A DNA stretch of 64,000 nt from Lonicera japonica (GCA_021464415.1 CM038471.1:73262851-73326850); one strand, 5' to 3'; positions 1-35,298 are shown, numbered from the stretch's first letter. Numbers and translations: made by a program. Notes: generated by a model not told the origin, from the sequence alone.

Positions 1-430
1 TTAAAGTTTTGCATAATAAGTATTTGAGTGCCATTTTAGACGGAATTCGTTAGTCAACATGGTCAACCGTTAACTCCGTTAATTTTTGACCCAATTTATC
101 CATTTTACCCCTAGAAAAAGACAAAACATATTATTCTTGTTCAGGGGTAAAATGGTAAAAAATGAACGGAGTTAGCGGTTGACCACATTCACTAACAGAT
201 TATGTCCAAAATGGCACCTAAATATCTATTATGTTAAACTTTGACACCCAACGTTTGATATTTAAAAACTCAGGAGTAAAATGGTCAAAAATTAACGAAG
301 CTAGCAATTGACCACATTGACTAATATATTATGTCAAAAATGGCACTCAAACACCTATTATGCAAAACTTTGACACTCAACGTCTAATATTTAAAAACAA
401 ACGACACCCAAAGTCTAAATCACCATATTT
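1..430. repeat. Foldback repeat with an extra copy, cut by the window start
   Basis: Bases 1-92 and about 150-240 are inverted copies of one sequence, recognised by the core GTTAACTCCGTTAATTTTT and the GTGCCATTTT block. A third, diverged copy in the orientation of the right arm lies at about 265-390, where CTAGCAATTGACCACATTGA recurs. It is a non-coding repeat, probably a DNA-transposon derivative or satellite-like unit. No target-site duplication could be judged because the left end is missing. Confidence 0.6.
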
Positions 431-1259
431 TAAATAAATACCCTCATTTTTTTTACTAAATCTTACATTATAAAATAACCATCTTATATCTTAATGCCTG
501 GGTGGATGTTTAGGGGCCGGGATGAATTAGTCGAATTTAGGCAGGCATCTAATCGGGTTAGGCAGGTCCAAACAGGGGCTAGTGGATGGAATGATTTTTT
601 TATTTTTTTTAAGGAGATACCTATTTTTCTTTTTGTTAAACAATTACTATTTAAGAAAACCATATAATCTATCAACCATTGTAAACAAACTAATTTTTCA
701 TTTATTCGATTGAAACCAAACCTTTGTGGAGGCTTTTAAAGAAACGCTCGAAAACCTCTTGAAGAGGTTATCGGAACTGGGTTTGTAAGTCAGGATAAAA
801 GGAAAAATGTGGCGAAATGATGCTTTGGGAGCTCTAAGTCTTTAACGTGCCTAAGGTTTAAGAGAAGAAGAAATTGAGAGTAAGAAATTTTCTCTAAGGC
901 AAGATAATCTTTATAGGGTGTACGAGAGAAGCTAAATGTCTTTTCAAAAGCCTTAACTGTCTGCTCGAAGATTCACTGCCACGCGCCAGCACAATCTCCA
1001 AGAAATACGGAACAACCATACTCATTAAACAATAACGGTCGCGCCAAAGAGCTTGAACCAAGTCGAAAACTCCTAGATTCGGGATATCCACCATATTTGG
1101 GGCAAAAATTGATTCCAACCTCCCTTGAGAGCCCCTGTGCACATCGCTCGATAAATAGAGCTTGAAAGATCTCCCAAGCAAACTAAAAATGGATTATCAT
1201 CCTCCTCAACCAGCTCCCTTGAGCTGAATGACGGGGATAGGGGCAATTGATGTTGCAAA

Positions 1260-2169
1260 TTAATGATTCAGTTTACCCCGCCAACCTCGAGCTGACACGT
1301 GATCGTCCACGTTAGCCACCGAGTCTGTTTATGTACAAGTAGGTCGGAGGGGACCTATCATGACTTTGTAAGAAAAATTGATCCCCTTGAAGGTGTGGGT
1401 ATTCACTTAAGGGTCAATTGCGGACAACATATTGCGAAACACGAGCTCCGGAGCCCTTTCGACGAGCTCCGAAGTTGTCTCTCTCCTTCCATCGCCCAAC
1501 CACTCTGCCAGAGTGGTTAGCGAGAGTATGAGCGACTGTCACCTGCTCTGCAGAGCATGCAGAGTTTCCCTTACCTTCATTAAATGCACACACACCGCAT
1601 TTAATGCACCTGAATTCATGGAGAAGCGAGGTCAGAGTTGGTACTGATACAAGCGTGGCTCTAGACCTATTATGAGAGCCCTGATTACACGTTTCCTCCA
1701 GTCATATATATACAAGGGGTATTTACTCCTCCAACAAACCAAGCGATGGGAGAGTTTTTGAATTAAGAAGAACCATAGAGAGATAAAATATACACCATTA
1801 ACAAGCACAGAGAGATATAGGCAGGGCTAGGAAGGGCTAGGCAGTTAGTTTTCGAGCTCCTATTTACGAGAAACTAAACTAATGTTAGCTCAGCTCCCCA
1901 ATCCTACTATAATATTAAGGAAATAGAGCGACTAGAGAGACCTTTGTGAGTTTGTACACTTGTCAATCTATTGTCAATACAAGGCAAACCGATCTCCGAG
2001 CTCCATTCCACATGGGAGGATTAACCCGTATCTTCATACGAGGCCAACCTCATCTACAAATTATGGATTATCTTAAATTCAACACTTTCCTCTTTATTAC
2101 TCTAATCATTTGTTATAATCAATTGACTGCGTGGTGCTGAAAATAACCTTCTAGTTTTTAGCACCAACA
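1260..2169 (+). mobile_element. LTR-like remnant (possible solo LTR), 5' limit uncertain
   Basis: The stretch has the look of a plant LTR rather than a gene: a TATA-like CATATATATACA at about 1704, a purine-rich leader after it, stop codons in all frames, and an end at AGCACCAACA (2160-2169). Terminal TG, primer-binding site and target duplication were not found. The flanking region 700-1260 has minus-strand open stretches that I could not identify and may belong to the same element. Confidence 0.3.
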
Positions 2170-3540
2170 ATTCCCATGTGGGATTTATCCGTTTTAATTA
2201 TATTTTTTTATCTCAACTGGCTCACTTTAAGTGTCAATTTATCATTCACTTCATAATCATTTTGAACAAACAAATATACGATTTCGATATATATTCTCAC
2301 GGAGAACATGAATCTATAATAAAAATTCACAACCAAGTGTAAGGTGCCATTGGAAATATATTAGCTTAAAAATGGCTTGAAAATTATATTTTACCAATTT
2401 TTTTAACACTTACCAGGGTAAATAATTGATTAGATATACTTGTTAATATTATGTATAATTTTATTTCTTAATTATTTACGTAATATTAGTTATGTTTTTA
2501 ATTAATTGCATAATATTATTAATGCTATTACATTCGTGTTGTATTATTGTAATTTATTATAACTGTTCACATTCGCTATTTGAATTGTATGTTATTATAT
2601 TTATATTCAAATTTTATGGTTTTAAATATATTTTTGTGTGTTTTGAATTTTGCCCCCACTTAGCAAAATTTTAAATTCCACCATTGACTATAAAACGTAT
2701 AAGGAGAGTTCGTTTTGGCTACGTTATTTTATTCTTATTTTTCTTTTATTCATTTTCACTAACTTATTATTGTTGTTGTTGTTGTTGCCACTATTATTAT
2801 TGTTGTTGTTACTTGAAATAAATTAATAATTTAATATGGACGTGAATATGTATTCAAATTTGTTTAGAGCATATTAAACAATTGTGTAAAAAGTTTAAAT
2901 ATAAATCTTACGTGTAAATCAACTTTTACATAAAACTTGAAATTTGAAAAAAAAAATATGCTTTAATTGTAATTTTGTAAATTATTGTGTAAATTTTGAA
3001 ATAACCAATAAGATATGAACATATGTTCAATATTATTTTATATTTTTCCCTTAATTTTATTATACATAATCTAATATTCACAATGGGTATTGATTTATAA
3101 CTTTCAATTATTACATTTCAAATATATAATTTTTATTAAAATATATGTTTTGTATTAAAAGTTATCATATTTAAAAGTTTTAGTTTAAAAAATGAAGAAA
3201 TAAAAAGCTGGCTTGCCATTGCAAAATGGGAGTACATTTTACACAACCAATTTATGAAAATCTCATTTTTAAATAACTGCTTAAGACTATTTTTTTTTAA
3301 AGTTTTGTAAAATTTACACAAACCACAAATATAAAAAACAATTGGAGATGCTCTCTAGCCACATTGGACTTAATGACTATGATTTTCTTATTTTTACGTT
3401 ATATAAATATTATCGGGACAATTGGGCATAATGGTTCATTCCAATAATAATATAATTGTAAATGACACTTATAAATTAGCCATGTAAATTAATGATAATA
3501 TACAAAAAAACACTAATATCCATTTCTTTATAATATCTCA
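2170..3540. other. AT-rich intergenic DNA, no gene seen
   Basis: Very AT-rich sequence with many short A/T runs and a (TTG)n/(TTA)n microsatellite at about 2769-2810. I see no conserved coding segment, no RNA gene and no clear terminal repeats here. Confidence 0.6.
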
Positions 3541-3549
3541 TATCTCATT

Positions 3550-4010
3550 AAAATTGGTGCTAAACAGATTTAGCACAACGAGAACAACTATAAGGTGCCA
3601 AATGTATTTAGCATCCCATGTCAACACACATGACAACAATTAGAAGGTATTAAATGCATTTAGCACCACTTATCAACATACACGACAACAACCAGAAGTT
3701 GCTAAATGCATTTAGTACCACCTGTCAACATACATGACAATAACCAGAATGTGCTAAATGCATTTAGCACCACAATCAGAACGTACTAAATACATTTAGC
3801 ACTTTTAGCACCACAACTAGAAAGTGCTAAATACATTTAGCACTTTTAGCATCACAACTAGAAAGTGCTAAATGTATTTAGCACCACAATCAGAAAGTGA
3901 TAAATGCATTTAGCACCATTTGTCAATACACATGACAACAACCAGAAGGTACTAAATGCATTTACTACCACCTGTCAACACACATGACAACAACCAAAAT
4001 GTACTTAATA
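3550..4010. repeat. Degenerate tandem array whose units carry the palindrome GTGCTAAATGCATTTAGCAC
   Basis: About eight to nine imperfect units, spaced roughly 45-60 bp. Each has a near-perfect palindrome around AAATGCATTT, joined by CACC.GTCAACA.ACATGACAACAACCAGAA. Three middle units (about 3770-3890) are shorter and lack the GTCAACA...ACATGACA part. No coding potential. Confidence 0.75.
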
Positions 4011-4015
4011 ATTTT

Positions 4016-4165
4016 AACACTAATACAAAATAGAGAATAACAAAATTAATGAGATCATCATCCACTCAATTTATTTATATGTATATATATAACACCAATA
4101 CAAAATAGAGAACAACAAAATTAATGAGATCACCATCCACTCAATTTATTTATATGTATATATAT
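4016..4165. repeat. 75-bp tandem duplication
   Basis: The segment 4016-4090 is repeated at 4091-4165 with only a few changes (AATACAAAATAGAGAA...; ATGAGATCA.CATCCACTCAA; ending in a TATATATA run). It directly follows the palindromic array. Confidence 0.8.
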
Positions 4166-4379
4166 ATGGATCGATGCAAGGTTTGTCAAAAAAAAGAAAG
4201 AGTTACGATCGGATTTTTTTTTCAAATCCTACTGGACTGTCGAAATTGCTCGATTTCGATAACAAAACGTCTTTTGATCGACTTTATTTTTTGCGCAATT
4301 ATAGTAATTTTTTCATCCGAACAACATATAAAAAAATCAGCCCAATTTAATGGTTAAATTTAAAGTTATATTTGTTTTA

Positions 4380-5037
4380 TGATTGCACTTAAAAAAAAAA
4401 AGAAGAATATGATAACAACGAAATACAATCGGAGAGGCGGGGGTGGTGATGGAAGAGGTGAAATCGTTGGTGAGATATAAATGAATATTTGATGGTTGGA
4501 TGGGAATCTAGGGAGATAAATGAATTATTGGAAGTTTCGATATTGGAGGAATAACAAATTGATTTACCATTACTGTAGTAAGCATTGTCTATGATAAGAA
4601 ATATTTATACTAGGAGTATTTTTGACTATCAACATTTATCATTTTCTTTAAAATAAATTAATATTATGAAAAACATCCTTATTGTAAAACTAAATTATGA
4701 AATTAGTACAATTTTCTTTTATCAAACATAAGTCCGTCCTTAGAGTTATAAAAAGATACGTAGCAAGGCCTTATAACAAATTATCTCAATACTATATACA
4801 TTTATATTTAAAAATATTAAAAAAACAGCTGCTTAGCGCTTAACCGCGTGCTGCATCCGTCTCCGATTCATATCTTGCATTGATACTTGTCCGATACATT
4901 CGAATACGTACATGATACGTATCGAAGTTTATCACATTTATTATTTTTTGGACAATTCTTAGATACAGCTAGGAGACACCATGGACATTTATAAGATATG
5001 ACATACATATATGATAATATTTTATATGAGTAATTAA
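4380..5037. other. Intergenic DNA, no gene seen
   Basis: AT-rich sequence without a coherent reading frame or terminal repeats that I can recognise. Confidence 0.5.
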
Positions 5038-5040
5038 TAA

Positions 5041-5325
5041 GGCTCCGTTTGATTGCAAAGATGGAAAAGGAAAATAAATTTAATTAGTTTGTGTGAAAAG
5101 ATATAAAATAAAGTGAGAGATGCTAATCATTTTATAAGTATATATCTTCCATCCTTCAATGTTTTTGGTGAAAAATTTTTACTCACCACCAAGCAAATAA
5201 AATTTCTTCATGGAAAAACTTAAAAATCAAGAGGATATCACCTCTATCACTCAACATATTTTTCATCTTTTTACTAAAACTAACTTAATTTATTTTCCTT
5301 TTCCATCTTGCAATCAAACGGAGCC
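5041..5325. mobile_element. Tourist-like (PIF/Harbinger) MITE, 285 bp
   Basis: Terminal inverted repeats GGCTCCGTTTGATTGCAA at the left and its complement TTGCAATCAAACGGAGCC at the right, flanked by TAA duplications (5038-5040 and 5326-5328). A related copy lies at 29269-29555. Non-autonomous: no transposase reading frame. Confidence 0.85.
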
Positions 5326-5329
5326 TAAA

Positions 5330-6300
5330 TAAATGTAATTCCCTATATTAAAAATGCATGTAAAGGAAAATACTATTAAATTCCTTCAAAAAAAAATAAA
5401 TTATAAATCAATACTCTCACTTACTTGAGGAATTGAGGTTGATAGTCCTGAATATTTTTTTTTGTTATATGACGTATGACACTAATTAGTGTTAGACACG
5501 AAATGTACGATGATAATTCTTTTGATAAGGTGTATGAAATATTTGAAATTAATTAAAACTAATTAGCGATTTCATATTATTTGTAGTTAACAATATTATT
5601 AATAAACTTTGTAAAATTACTAATTTTATGTATAAGAATATATTATATATTAATTTTTTTTGTAGTATATCATAACCATATCATATATATATTTTTTTAA
5701 ATTTGCTATATCCCTGTATTAACACTATATTGTATCGAATATCTATCCATACTTTATAACTAACCGCCTAGACTATACTTAAACACCAATTATTAAGGGG
5801 TAATGTTATACACACCCCTAATTTATAACCAAGATACCATAGTAGCTAAACACCACATTTTATATCATTAATGATGAAGACCACCACAAGGGACACCCAA
5901 AATTTTAAAGAATGAGTCGGCAACTTGTTACCGAACTTGGACACTCAATTCGGCAACGTTACATCGACTTGACTTAAAGAGCAACCTTTGATTGAATTTT
6001 TATTTTTAATTTCGTAAACTATAACCGAATATGAACTTTCAAGTCGACAATTTACCACCGACTAGTATTTTATGTAATTGAACAACCAACATTTAATTTT
6101 ATAATCAAAATACCAAATAATTTTATGGTATAAAATAAAAATTATGGGGTATATAACATCACCCGTTATTAAATGCCGTCTTTTGGGACATTAGTCATGT
6201 TTGTTCTCTCTTCCTTTCTGATGTAATTGTGGATGATTTAGTTTGAATAAATTATTTTCTCTTGTGTAAAAAAAAAAAAAGAAAAAAAAAAAGCGAGTCG
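5330..6300. other. AT-rich DNA upstream of SMC5, no gene seen
   Basis: No coding or RNA gene is recognised. The last part (about 6215-6292) ends in a long A-rich tract, consistent with an old retroposon tail just upstream of the SMC5 promoter. Confidence 0.5.
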
Positions 6301-6500
6301 AGATTGTCTATTAATATCGCACGTGTTCTCGTTTGGCGCCATTTTTTTACCTTCAGAAGTTCCCATCACTTATCAGTCATCCCCTCTCTGCAAAGGAAAA
6401 AACCCTAGCTATTTTTTCCATGTATCAATTGGATGATTAGGGTTTGCTAGGCCCTCAAAACCTCCATTCCCAACCTTAAACAACAAATTCCTCTTCTCCA
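6301..6500 (+). promoter_or_regulatory. SMC5 proximal promoter / 5' leader with G-box, E2F-like site and telo-box
   Basis: Three recognisable plant motifs lie within 185 bp of the SMC5 start codon. A G-box CACGTG is at 6320-6325, an E2F consensus TTTGGCGC at 6332-6339, and a telo-box AAACCCTAG at 6400-6408. E2F sites and telo-boxes are established features of plant promoters active in dividing cells, which fits a chromosome-maintenance gene. No clear TATA box is visible. The transcription start is unknown, so the telo-box may lie in the leader. The A-rich tract just upstream (about 6268-6292), preceded by an AATAAATT-type sequence, looks like the poly(A) end of an old retroposon. Confidence 0.6.
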
Positions 6501-28624
<22,124 letters not shown>

Positions 28625-29268
28625 AGAACTTGAGATTAACTTTTAGCTGTTCTGTGAGATATTTTGACATTGCTAATTCGTGCTTGCTATTATATATATA
28701 TATTGTTAGGGTTTTTGCACAGATGTCTTCAGATGCAATATTAGTCTATTTTATAAAAGTTTTTGTCTTAGTTTTAGTATCGGTCTCGAGTGCTAGAATC
28801 AAGTTTAATAGAATATTATTAGGCTTTTGACTTGGGGATCATTTTCAGATTGCGAGGCAATGTGTATATCTCTAGTAACTACTACTTGTGAAGCGAATGA
28901 CTGTATAACAGTATTTCTAATTTATTGTACATTTTTTCTTCATTGCTTATTTATTTCATGTTGCTGGAATTTTGTGTTGGTTGTTCAAGTGAGTCACCCC
29001 AATTTAATCATCCATCATCTCAAAAAAATAAATAAATTGGGGTCTATGGTTGATGTTGGTTCTTGGGTATGAGCAACTCATGCTATGATTAACTCTTCGG
29101 TTTTGTGCCTTCCATTTGTGCCACTACTGAGGGTGGAGGTTAAAAGGGTTAAAAAATATGACAATTGTTTCTTAAAAGTTATATATATCATGGTAATCGT
29201 GGTGAGAAATCTATTCCGTTAGTTGAAGCATTCTTCCCAACTTCTAAAATTGAAATTATGTATTAATC
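28625..29268. other. SMC5 3' flank, no gene seen
   Basis: Follows the SMC5 stop TGA. It probably holds the 3' UTR; no unambiguous poly(A) signal could be chosen. No other coding segment is recognised. Confidence 0.5.
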
Positions 29269-29555
29269 AGTTCCGTTTGATTGCAAGGTGGAAAAAGAAA
29301 ATAAATCGAGTTAGTTTTGATGAAAAGATGGAAAATAAGTTAAGCCATAGAGGTGATATTCTCTTGATTTTTAAGTTTTTTCATGAAGAAATTTTCTTTG
29401 CTTGGTGGTGAGTAAAAATTTTTCACCAAAAATATTGAAGGATAGTGAATATATATACTCATAAAATGAGTAACATCTCTCATCTTATTTTCTATCTTTT
29501 CACACAAATTAACTAAATTTATTTTTCTTTTCCATCTTTGCAATCAAATAGAGCC
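29269..29555. mobile_element. Tourist-like MITE, second copy of the 5041 family
   Basis: Left end CAGTTCCGTTTGATTGCAA, right end complement of GCAATCAAATAGAGCC followed by TAA. The interior (GGTGAGTAAAAATTTTTCACC) is shared with 5041-5325. More degraded than that copy. Confidence 0.75.
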
Positions 29556-29559
29556 TAAA

Positions 29560-32199
29560 AGTTTGTTCAAAAAAATAAGGTCTAAATAATGATAGTTCAT
29601 TTTGTGCACATTTTTGTACGTGTAGCATACAAATATAATTATACAAAATATAATAAATGGCCAATAGTTTTTTAATATTAAAATGTATAAGGGATACAAA
29701 GTAGTGTGATTGAGATTGCAAGATATATATATTTTTTAAAATAAATAGTAAATTTGGCACGAATTAAAGTAGTATTTACATAAGTAACCTTGAATAACTA
29801 AGTAGTGAGTAGAGGGTTTCTTTCCGGTATTACTTGTGATGGACCGGGTCTCAACACCTGAAGACAGACGACATGCTCTGGGCTTAATTGAGTAGATTTT
29901 GAAACGACTTTTATGTGAATTGTCACAAATTCGAGTCTCCTCTTCCAGGGTTATTAAAATAGTTGTGTAGCATCTAATAATTTTTTTTTTATGCTACTAA
30001 AATGTTAAGGTGAGGGAAAACTATTCTAGTCTAGAATTAGGACATGTTACAAGATACGTGAGTGTTTACGGTGCGTCTACAAGTACTAAGAGAAACTAGT
30101 GGTAATAGGATTCAAACATAAGGTTATGTAAACTTAGTTATGATGTTTAAAAGTACTCTTATCAGCCCAATAAAAGAAATAAATTTTGTGCTTGATGATA
30201 TTTTCGTAATTATTAGTATAAAAAATATTTCGTGGAAGATGAATTGGTGAACATTATTTAAACACGTATAATAGTTATGACATTAGAGAAAAAAACAGTA
30301 AAGAAAGTATACTTTTAAATATTAAAAATGGAAACACACGCAATACATTTGCACTTGTTATTTTTGTGAAAATATAGATCTAATTTAAAATAGAAAATAG
30401 AAAATATGAGATTATTATTAGCCCAGCGATTAAATGGTTTTACCGACAACAACGATTACGGTTTAATATAATAGAGGAGATGTAAAACTGTGACAGTATT
30501 TTGTCTTTCAATTATTACACTTGTTTCATAGGAGAAACACTTTGCCACAAACCAAACAGACCATAATAGAGAACCAACATTTATTTGGTAGTGGTGAAAT
30601 GAAAATGTTTGCAAGAGGTTGGATAGAGTGTGGCGAAGTTCTGATGCAATGAATTCCAAATAACAAATCATTAGTCATTAATATCATTCACTTTTCTTAG
30701 TTACATTATCTTCTGAAAATATATTAAATGGCTTCAAAATGAAATGATACAACGATATACATATACATAATTAAATCATCAACTCAAAGCCTATAAATAT
30801 AATAATAAAATGATATTTACCATAGCCTATGGTAAAAAAAAAAACACCATCACACTACTCTACATTATATCGTGTATATATATATCATCCACCATAAAAA
30901 CGAAAATGAAGACTCATAATTCTTCACATCATACGTGTTTTTATGATTGAGAGCTCAATGTGTTGCAAAACTTTAACAAGAGAATCCGCCTGCTGGAGAA
31001 ACAAAAACAACATATGTATTTACAAAATCAATCTGAGAACATAAATTCTGAAAAAAAAAACTATATACATGTCATGTCATCCAAATAGGATATTCATAAG
31101 TCGTAACATTAAGAGAAACAAGAACATTTATTTCTCTCTCCCTGTGAAAAGGATCTGAAGAAGTAAATCAAGACAACAAATAGTCCCTCCGTCTCATATT
31201 AATAGTCCCACTTTTAATTTTGGTACTTCTTAAGAAAACACTACTTCATCTTAATTAGTGGTCAAGTATACAATTCTTTCTTTTATGATGAGATCCGGTA
31301 CATTAATTATGTCCCAAAAGGAAAATAGAACTCTTAGATTGTGACATTCCAAAACAAAAATAAAATTATTTATTTGACACAAAGGAAGCATTCGAAACCA
31401 AAGAAATAAAAGAGTTAGTTGTACATGTAAGACTAGTTCATCACTTTGAACAAAACTAATTGCTCGCACAAGTAAGTCTTATTTATGCACATTACGACAT
31501 TATAGAGCTAAAACAAAGTATTAGTTGGGTTATCTTTAGCCCATGCTGCCCAAACTGCTCAACGGCCTATCCTAGCCAATTACATACACCCGCCATTCTA
31601 AATTAAGAGCGCATTTTTGACTTAAGTATTTTTTAAGAATACACTATTTCTATGTAATCAATGATTACAAAGAAAAAAATGAATCCTTAATTTAAGACGA
31701 AGGGAAAATTGAGGAAACAGTAGGCCTTTCCCCTAATATAACCACATTAGTAGGGTTCGAATTCCCAAGCTCCACTCTCTTCAAGTCAACTTCTCACAAA
31801 ATCTCTAGGTCTCTTTCTTTCCCTAAACTATTACTACCAGTCCACCCTCCTTTTCCAACTTGTTCAACGCTTGATAATGCCTAATTCATGAATATCTGGT
31901 ACACCCCTTGTTACATGGATCGAAAAAAACTTTTAGTTTTGGAAGCTTTTAAGATTTTTTTCTCTTTCTAGAATTACAATGATGTGGTTTGAAGTTTTAA
32001 TCCTTTCCCACATTTCTATATGTCAGCTAACACTTAAGACTGTAATATAAGGCCATTGGCAACAAACTCTCAACCCATAATTACAAAAAGAATATATATA
32101 TATATACAACCCTTCTCTTAAGAGTACCAATTTTTTGAGAAGCAAATGTGGACCAACAACTTTAAAAGGGTATAGGGATTAATTTTTTGATGAGTTTTT
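29560..32199. other. Intergenic repeats and AT-rich DNA between SMC5 and the GFAT pseudogene
   Basis: No gene recognised. Stowaway-like fragments with CTCCGTCTCA- or CATTCTAAATTAAGAG-type ends occur near 31182-31330 and 31590-31710. A GGTTCGAATTCCC string at about 31746 resembles a pol III B-box but has no paired A-box. Confidence 0.5.
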
Positions 32200-32645
32200 T
32201 TGAAAACTGTTTTTTAATGCAAAGTGTTTTCATGGTTTTTTATGACATATTTTTGCTTGTTTAGTCGGTAGCATAAATGACGAGAATCAACTGCACTATG
32301 TTCTATTGTGCAGTCGGTACCAGAAATTACTGTACACTACTTTTCATTTACCACTTCAACCAAACGCATTGTCTTAACTTTTCTCTACACATCAAAACGT
32401 CCTACAGCATTTTTATAATTTTTTAGAAAACTATTTTTAAATGTAAAGTGTTTTCATGGTTTTTTATGAAATATTTTTGCCTGTTTAGTCGGTAGCATAA
32501 ATGACAAAAATTAATTGCACTACATTCTTTTGTGTAATTAGTATCAGAAATTATTGTGCACTGCTTTTCATTTACCACTGCAACCAAACGCATTGTCTTA
32601 AGTTATCTCTACACATCAAAACATCCTACAACATTTTTATGATCG
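32200..32645. repeat. Diverged 224-bp tandem duplication
   Basis: AAAGTGTTTTCATGGTTTTT at 32221 recurs at 32445, followed in both copies by TTTAGTCGGTAGCATAAATG and CAACCAAACGCATTGTCTTA. Roughly 85-90 percent similar by eye. Non-coding. Confidence 0.8.
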
Positions 32646-32689
32646 TAATCTTTGACTCTTTCTGTCCATTAAAGGCTGTCAACTGAGAA

Positions 32690-33216
32690 CACCACACACC
32701 ATTTTGGGTTGGAGAGTCCAATTTTTTAATTTTTTTTCTCATGTCTCAATTTAAGAAGGCTTTTCTACAAATGGGCTACGAAAGAGTATGACACATAAAA
32801 AAGTAGACTTCTATTACAATGCCTAACAATTTGGTGTACTATATCATCACTTCATGTTACAGGTTATATCAATGAGCTCAAATGCATACCAATTTCCTTC
32901 GCCAATAGTTCTGTAGAGAGGCCAAGTGCGGATACAAAGCAAAACGGATCCCATGCTGACACCATGCTCCTGACAAATATTACGTGTAACAGTTATAACG
33001 ATGACATGGTATCATATACTCACATTTTTCTTTTTAAAAAAGTAAGCCTTCCTGTCTCAAATCTCATTATTCCATCCAAATCAATGGTTCAGTGATAATT
33101 TTTATAGATTTTGTAATGCATCATTGTTATAACAGTTGTATTCAATATTTCTCCATGTTCGGGTTTCAGCTTTAAATCAAATGAAGCATAGTAAGTTCAT
33201 TGAAAAAGAACCTTCA
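32690..33216. other. 3' flank of the GFAT pseudogene
   Basis: Beyond the GFAT stop (33219-33217, minus strand). No second gene is supported. On the minus strand there is an open stretch after a TTTGTCAG acceptor-like site (about 32970-32840), without recognisable homology. Confidence 0.4.
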
Positions 33217-34227
33217 TCATTCAGTAGTGACACTCTTTGCAAGATTTTGAGGCTGGTCAACATTGTAACCCCTTAGAACAGTTAGATGATAGGCCAATAA
33301 CTGCACAAAAGATGGTACAAATGAAAAATAACCTTAATCTGTGCCATTATAATCATCTAGAAAACTACTCTAGCCAAAATACCAGTTACGTGTGTTTTGA
33401 ATTTTTCCATCAAAGTACTAGTTTTCAAATATAGAAGCATTTAAGCACAAACATAGGGATCCCAGGTTCGAGTCACACTAGTTGCAAATGCAACCTATAT
33501 TCCCCTCCACCAATGTTATTATCATAGGTTTGCTTAAAAGAAAGAACTTAGGAAGGTTATGAATTTACAATTCAAAATACAATGACAAACCAAATGAGGA
33601 TTTGAGCCATTGCGGGTGCGTTTTGATTAACCAAATGAGGATTTGAGCAAAAAAAATGCAAGCCTCACAAATTGCTGGGGTTTGTTCGATTGCAATGTTG
33701 GAACAACGTTGAAGAAATGGTAGTTGAAACATGTGATGAGTGATTTGGAGAGATGTTCTATTACTTTTTTGGTTTTCCATAGAATCCAATTATTGGGTGT
33801 GGGTAAGAATTTTTTTTCCATGAAACTAAGGAAAAGATGGCTGCATCTCACAAAATCACTCATCTATTATTCAAACTACTTAAAATTATTCCCTCCATCT
33901 CAAATTATAAGTTTTACTTCCCTTTTCCGCGCCTCAAAATAAGAGTCTAGTTCCCATTCTGGAATATAATTGATGACCAATATCTTACCAGAGCAAATAC
34001 TCCTTCCATTTTAAATTGATAGTCCCACTTACATTTTCAGGATGTCTCAAATGTGTCTATCTCCTTTTTGGGACAATTGGTTACACATCGACAATTGGTT
34101 TGGGTTGGATGCTCTGATTCTCAAATGGTATCAGGGAGGGGGCTACTCACTCACATGTCAAGTCCAACGGCCACACGGACTTCACTCATTACTAATTGGT
34201 CTTGGGTTAGATGCTCCGCTTCTAATA

Positions 34228-34395
34228 TTCCCTCCCTAATTAACGGTCCATGTTTGACTCTGATATTATCTAAGAATGCGCTAATTTCATCACAATCAAT
34301 GGATTAGAACAAAACTTGTTTCCTATCGTAAGTTTTGGTAAGTTGATTACGTCCTGAAAAGGAAATTGTACTCTTAATTTGGGATGCAAGGAGTA
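34228..34395. mobile_element. Stowaway-like MITE in the last intron of the GFAT pseudogene
   Basis: CCCTCCCTAATTAACGG at the left, and AATTTGGGATGCAAGGAGTA at the right. The interior (AATCAATGGATTAGAACAAA) is shared with 22241-22447. Neighbouring fragments of the same type lie at about 33890-34050 and 35138-35320. Confidence 0.6.
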
Positions 34396-35298
34396 CCACC
34401 CATATTGGATAGAATAAGAATAACAATGCTTGAGAATACATGTCTAGAATGGAGTAACGAAATTACCTGCAAAGGAACTATGTTGATGACAGGCTGCAGA
34501 CAGTCCTCTGCAATAGGAACTTCAATTACTCGGTGGCAAGATCCAGCAACACCCACAGATGATGCATCTCCTTTCCAACACATCACTATTAGTCAACCCT
34601 TGCGTGCATGCAGTTGTTGGATAACCGACTGTTGCTTGCTGTCCACAACAAGAAGTATCAGTTTATTAAAAGCAGTAAGAATTTCTGAAGGCCCACCAGC
34701 TGTTTATGATTCCAAATTAGGAATCACACTTCCCTTTTTGGGGCGTCTCATTTTTAAAAGCTGTTTTAGTACTAAAATTATCATCAAAAAAACAAATGAC
34801 AATGTATGGTCCCATCCCGGTGTAGGCCAATAAGATATTATCTGCTTTGGGCTCATGCCCGCTCGGTTTTTTCACAAAATACATCTTACTAGGAAGGACT
34901 AGTGGCAACACGCATGTAGCATATCAATTCACCTCACCAAGGTGATGTGCTATGAACACCCATGGCGTGTAGGCTGCCAAAGACTACTGCAACCATGCCG
35001 GGGCGCATTCGGTAGCCATTAGTGTCATTAATACATATTAGTTCCCCCCCCCTCCCCGCCAATTTTGAAAAATATTGTTAATACTACACCCACCCCACAC
35101 ATACACCCCTCCACCCACGCTCCCCAGTTTAGAAAATTCCTACTTGTACTTTCCTTTTGGAGACATCTCAAATTATGAGTTGCATTTTCAAAATTAATGT
35201 AGCAAATCTCATGGTAGTTAATATGTTTTGATCCTGACCACATATATATTAACGAAGTAGCGTTTCTGTAAAAAGTTGACACCATATATCTACTCTTA

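Noticed and set aside
894..1258. Overlapping minus-strand open frames of 95 and 61 codons
   Set aside because: I could not match them to a family and they are in different frames near LTR-like sequence; too weak to call a gene.
31740..31800. tRNA- or SINE-like B-box (GGTTCGAATTCCC); similar GGTTCGAGTC at about 33466
   Set aside because: No cloverleaf, no A-box at proper distance and no A-tail; chance or remnant only.
32840..32970. Minus-strand open stretch after an acceptor-like TTTGTCAG, downstream of the GFAT stop
   Set aside because: No resemblance to the GFAT C-terminus, which is found at 33300-33217 with its own stop; no partner exon.
34820..35000. GC-richer stretch in a GFAT pseudogene intron resembling dispersed repeat sequence
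   Set aside because: No termini, coding sequence or partner copy in the window to define it.
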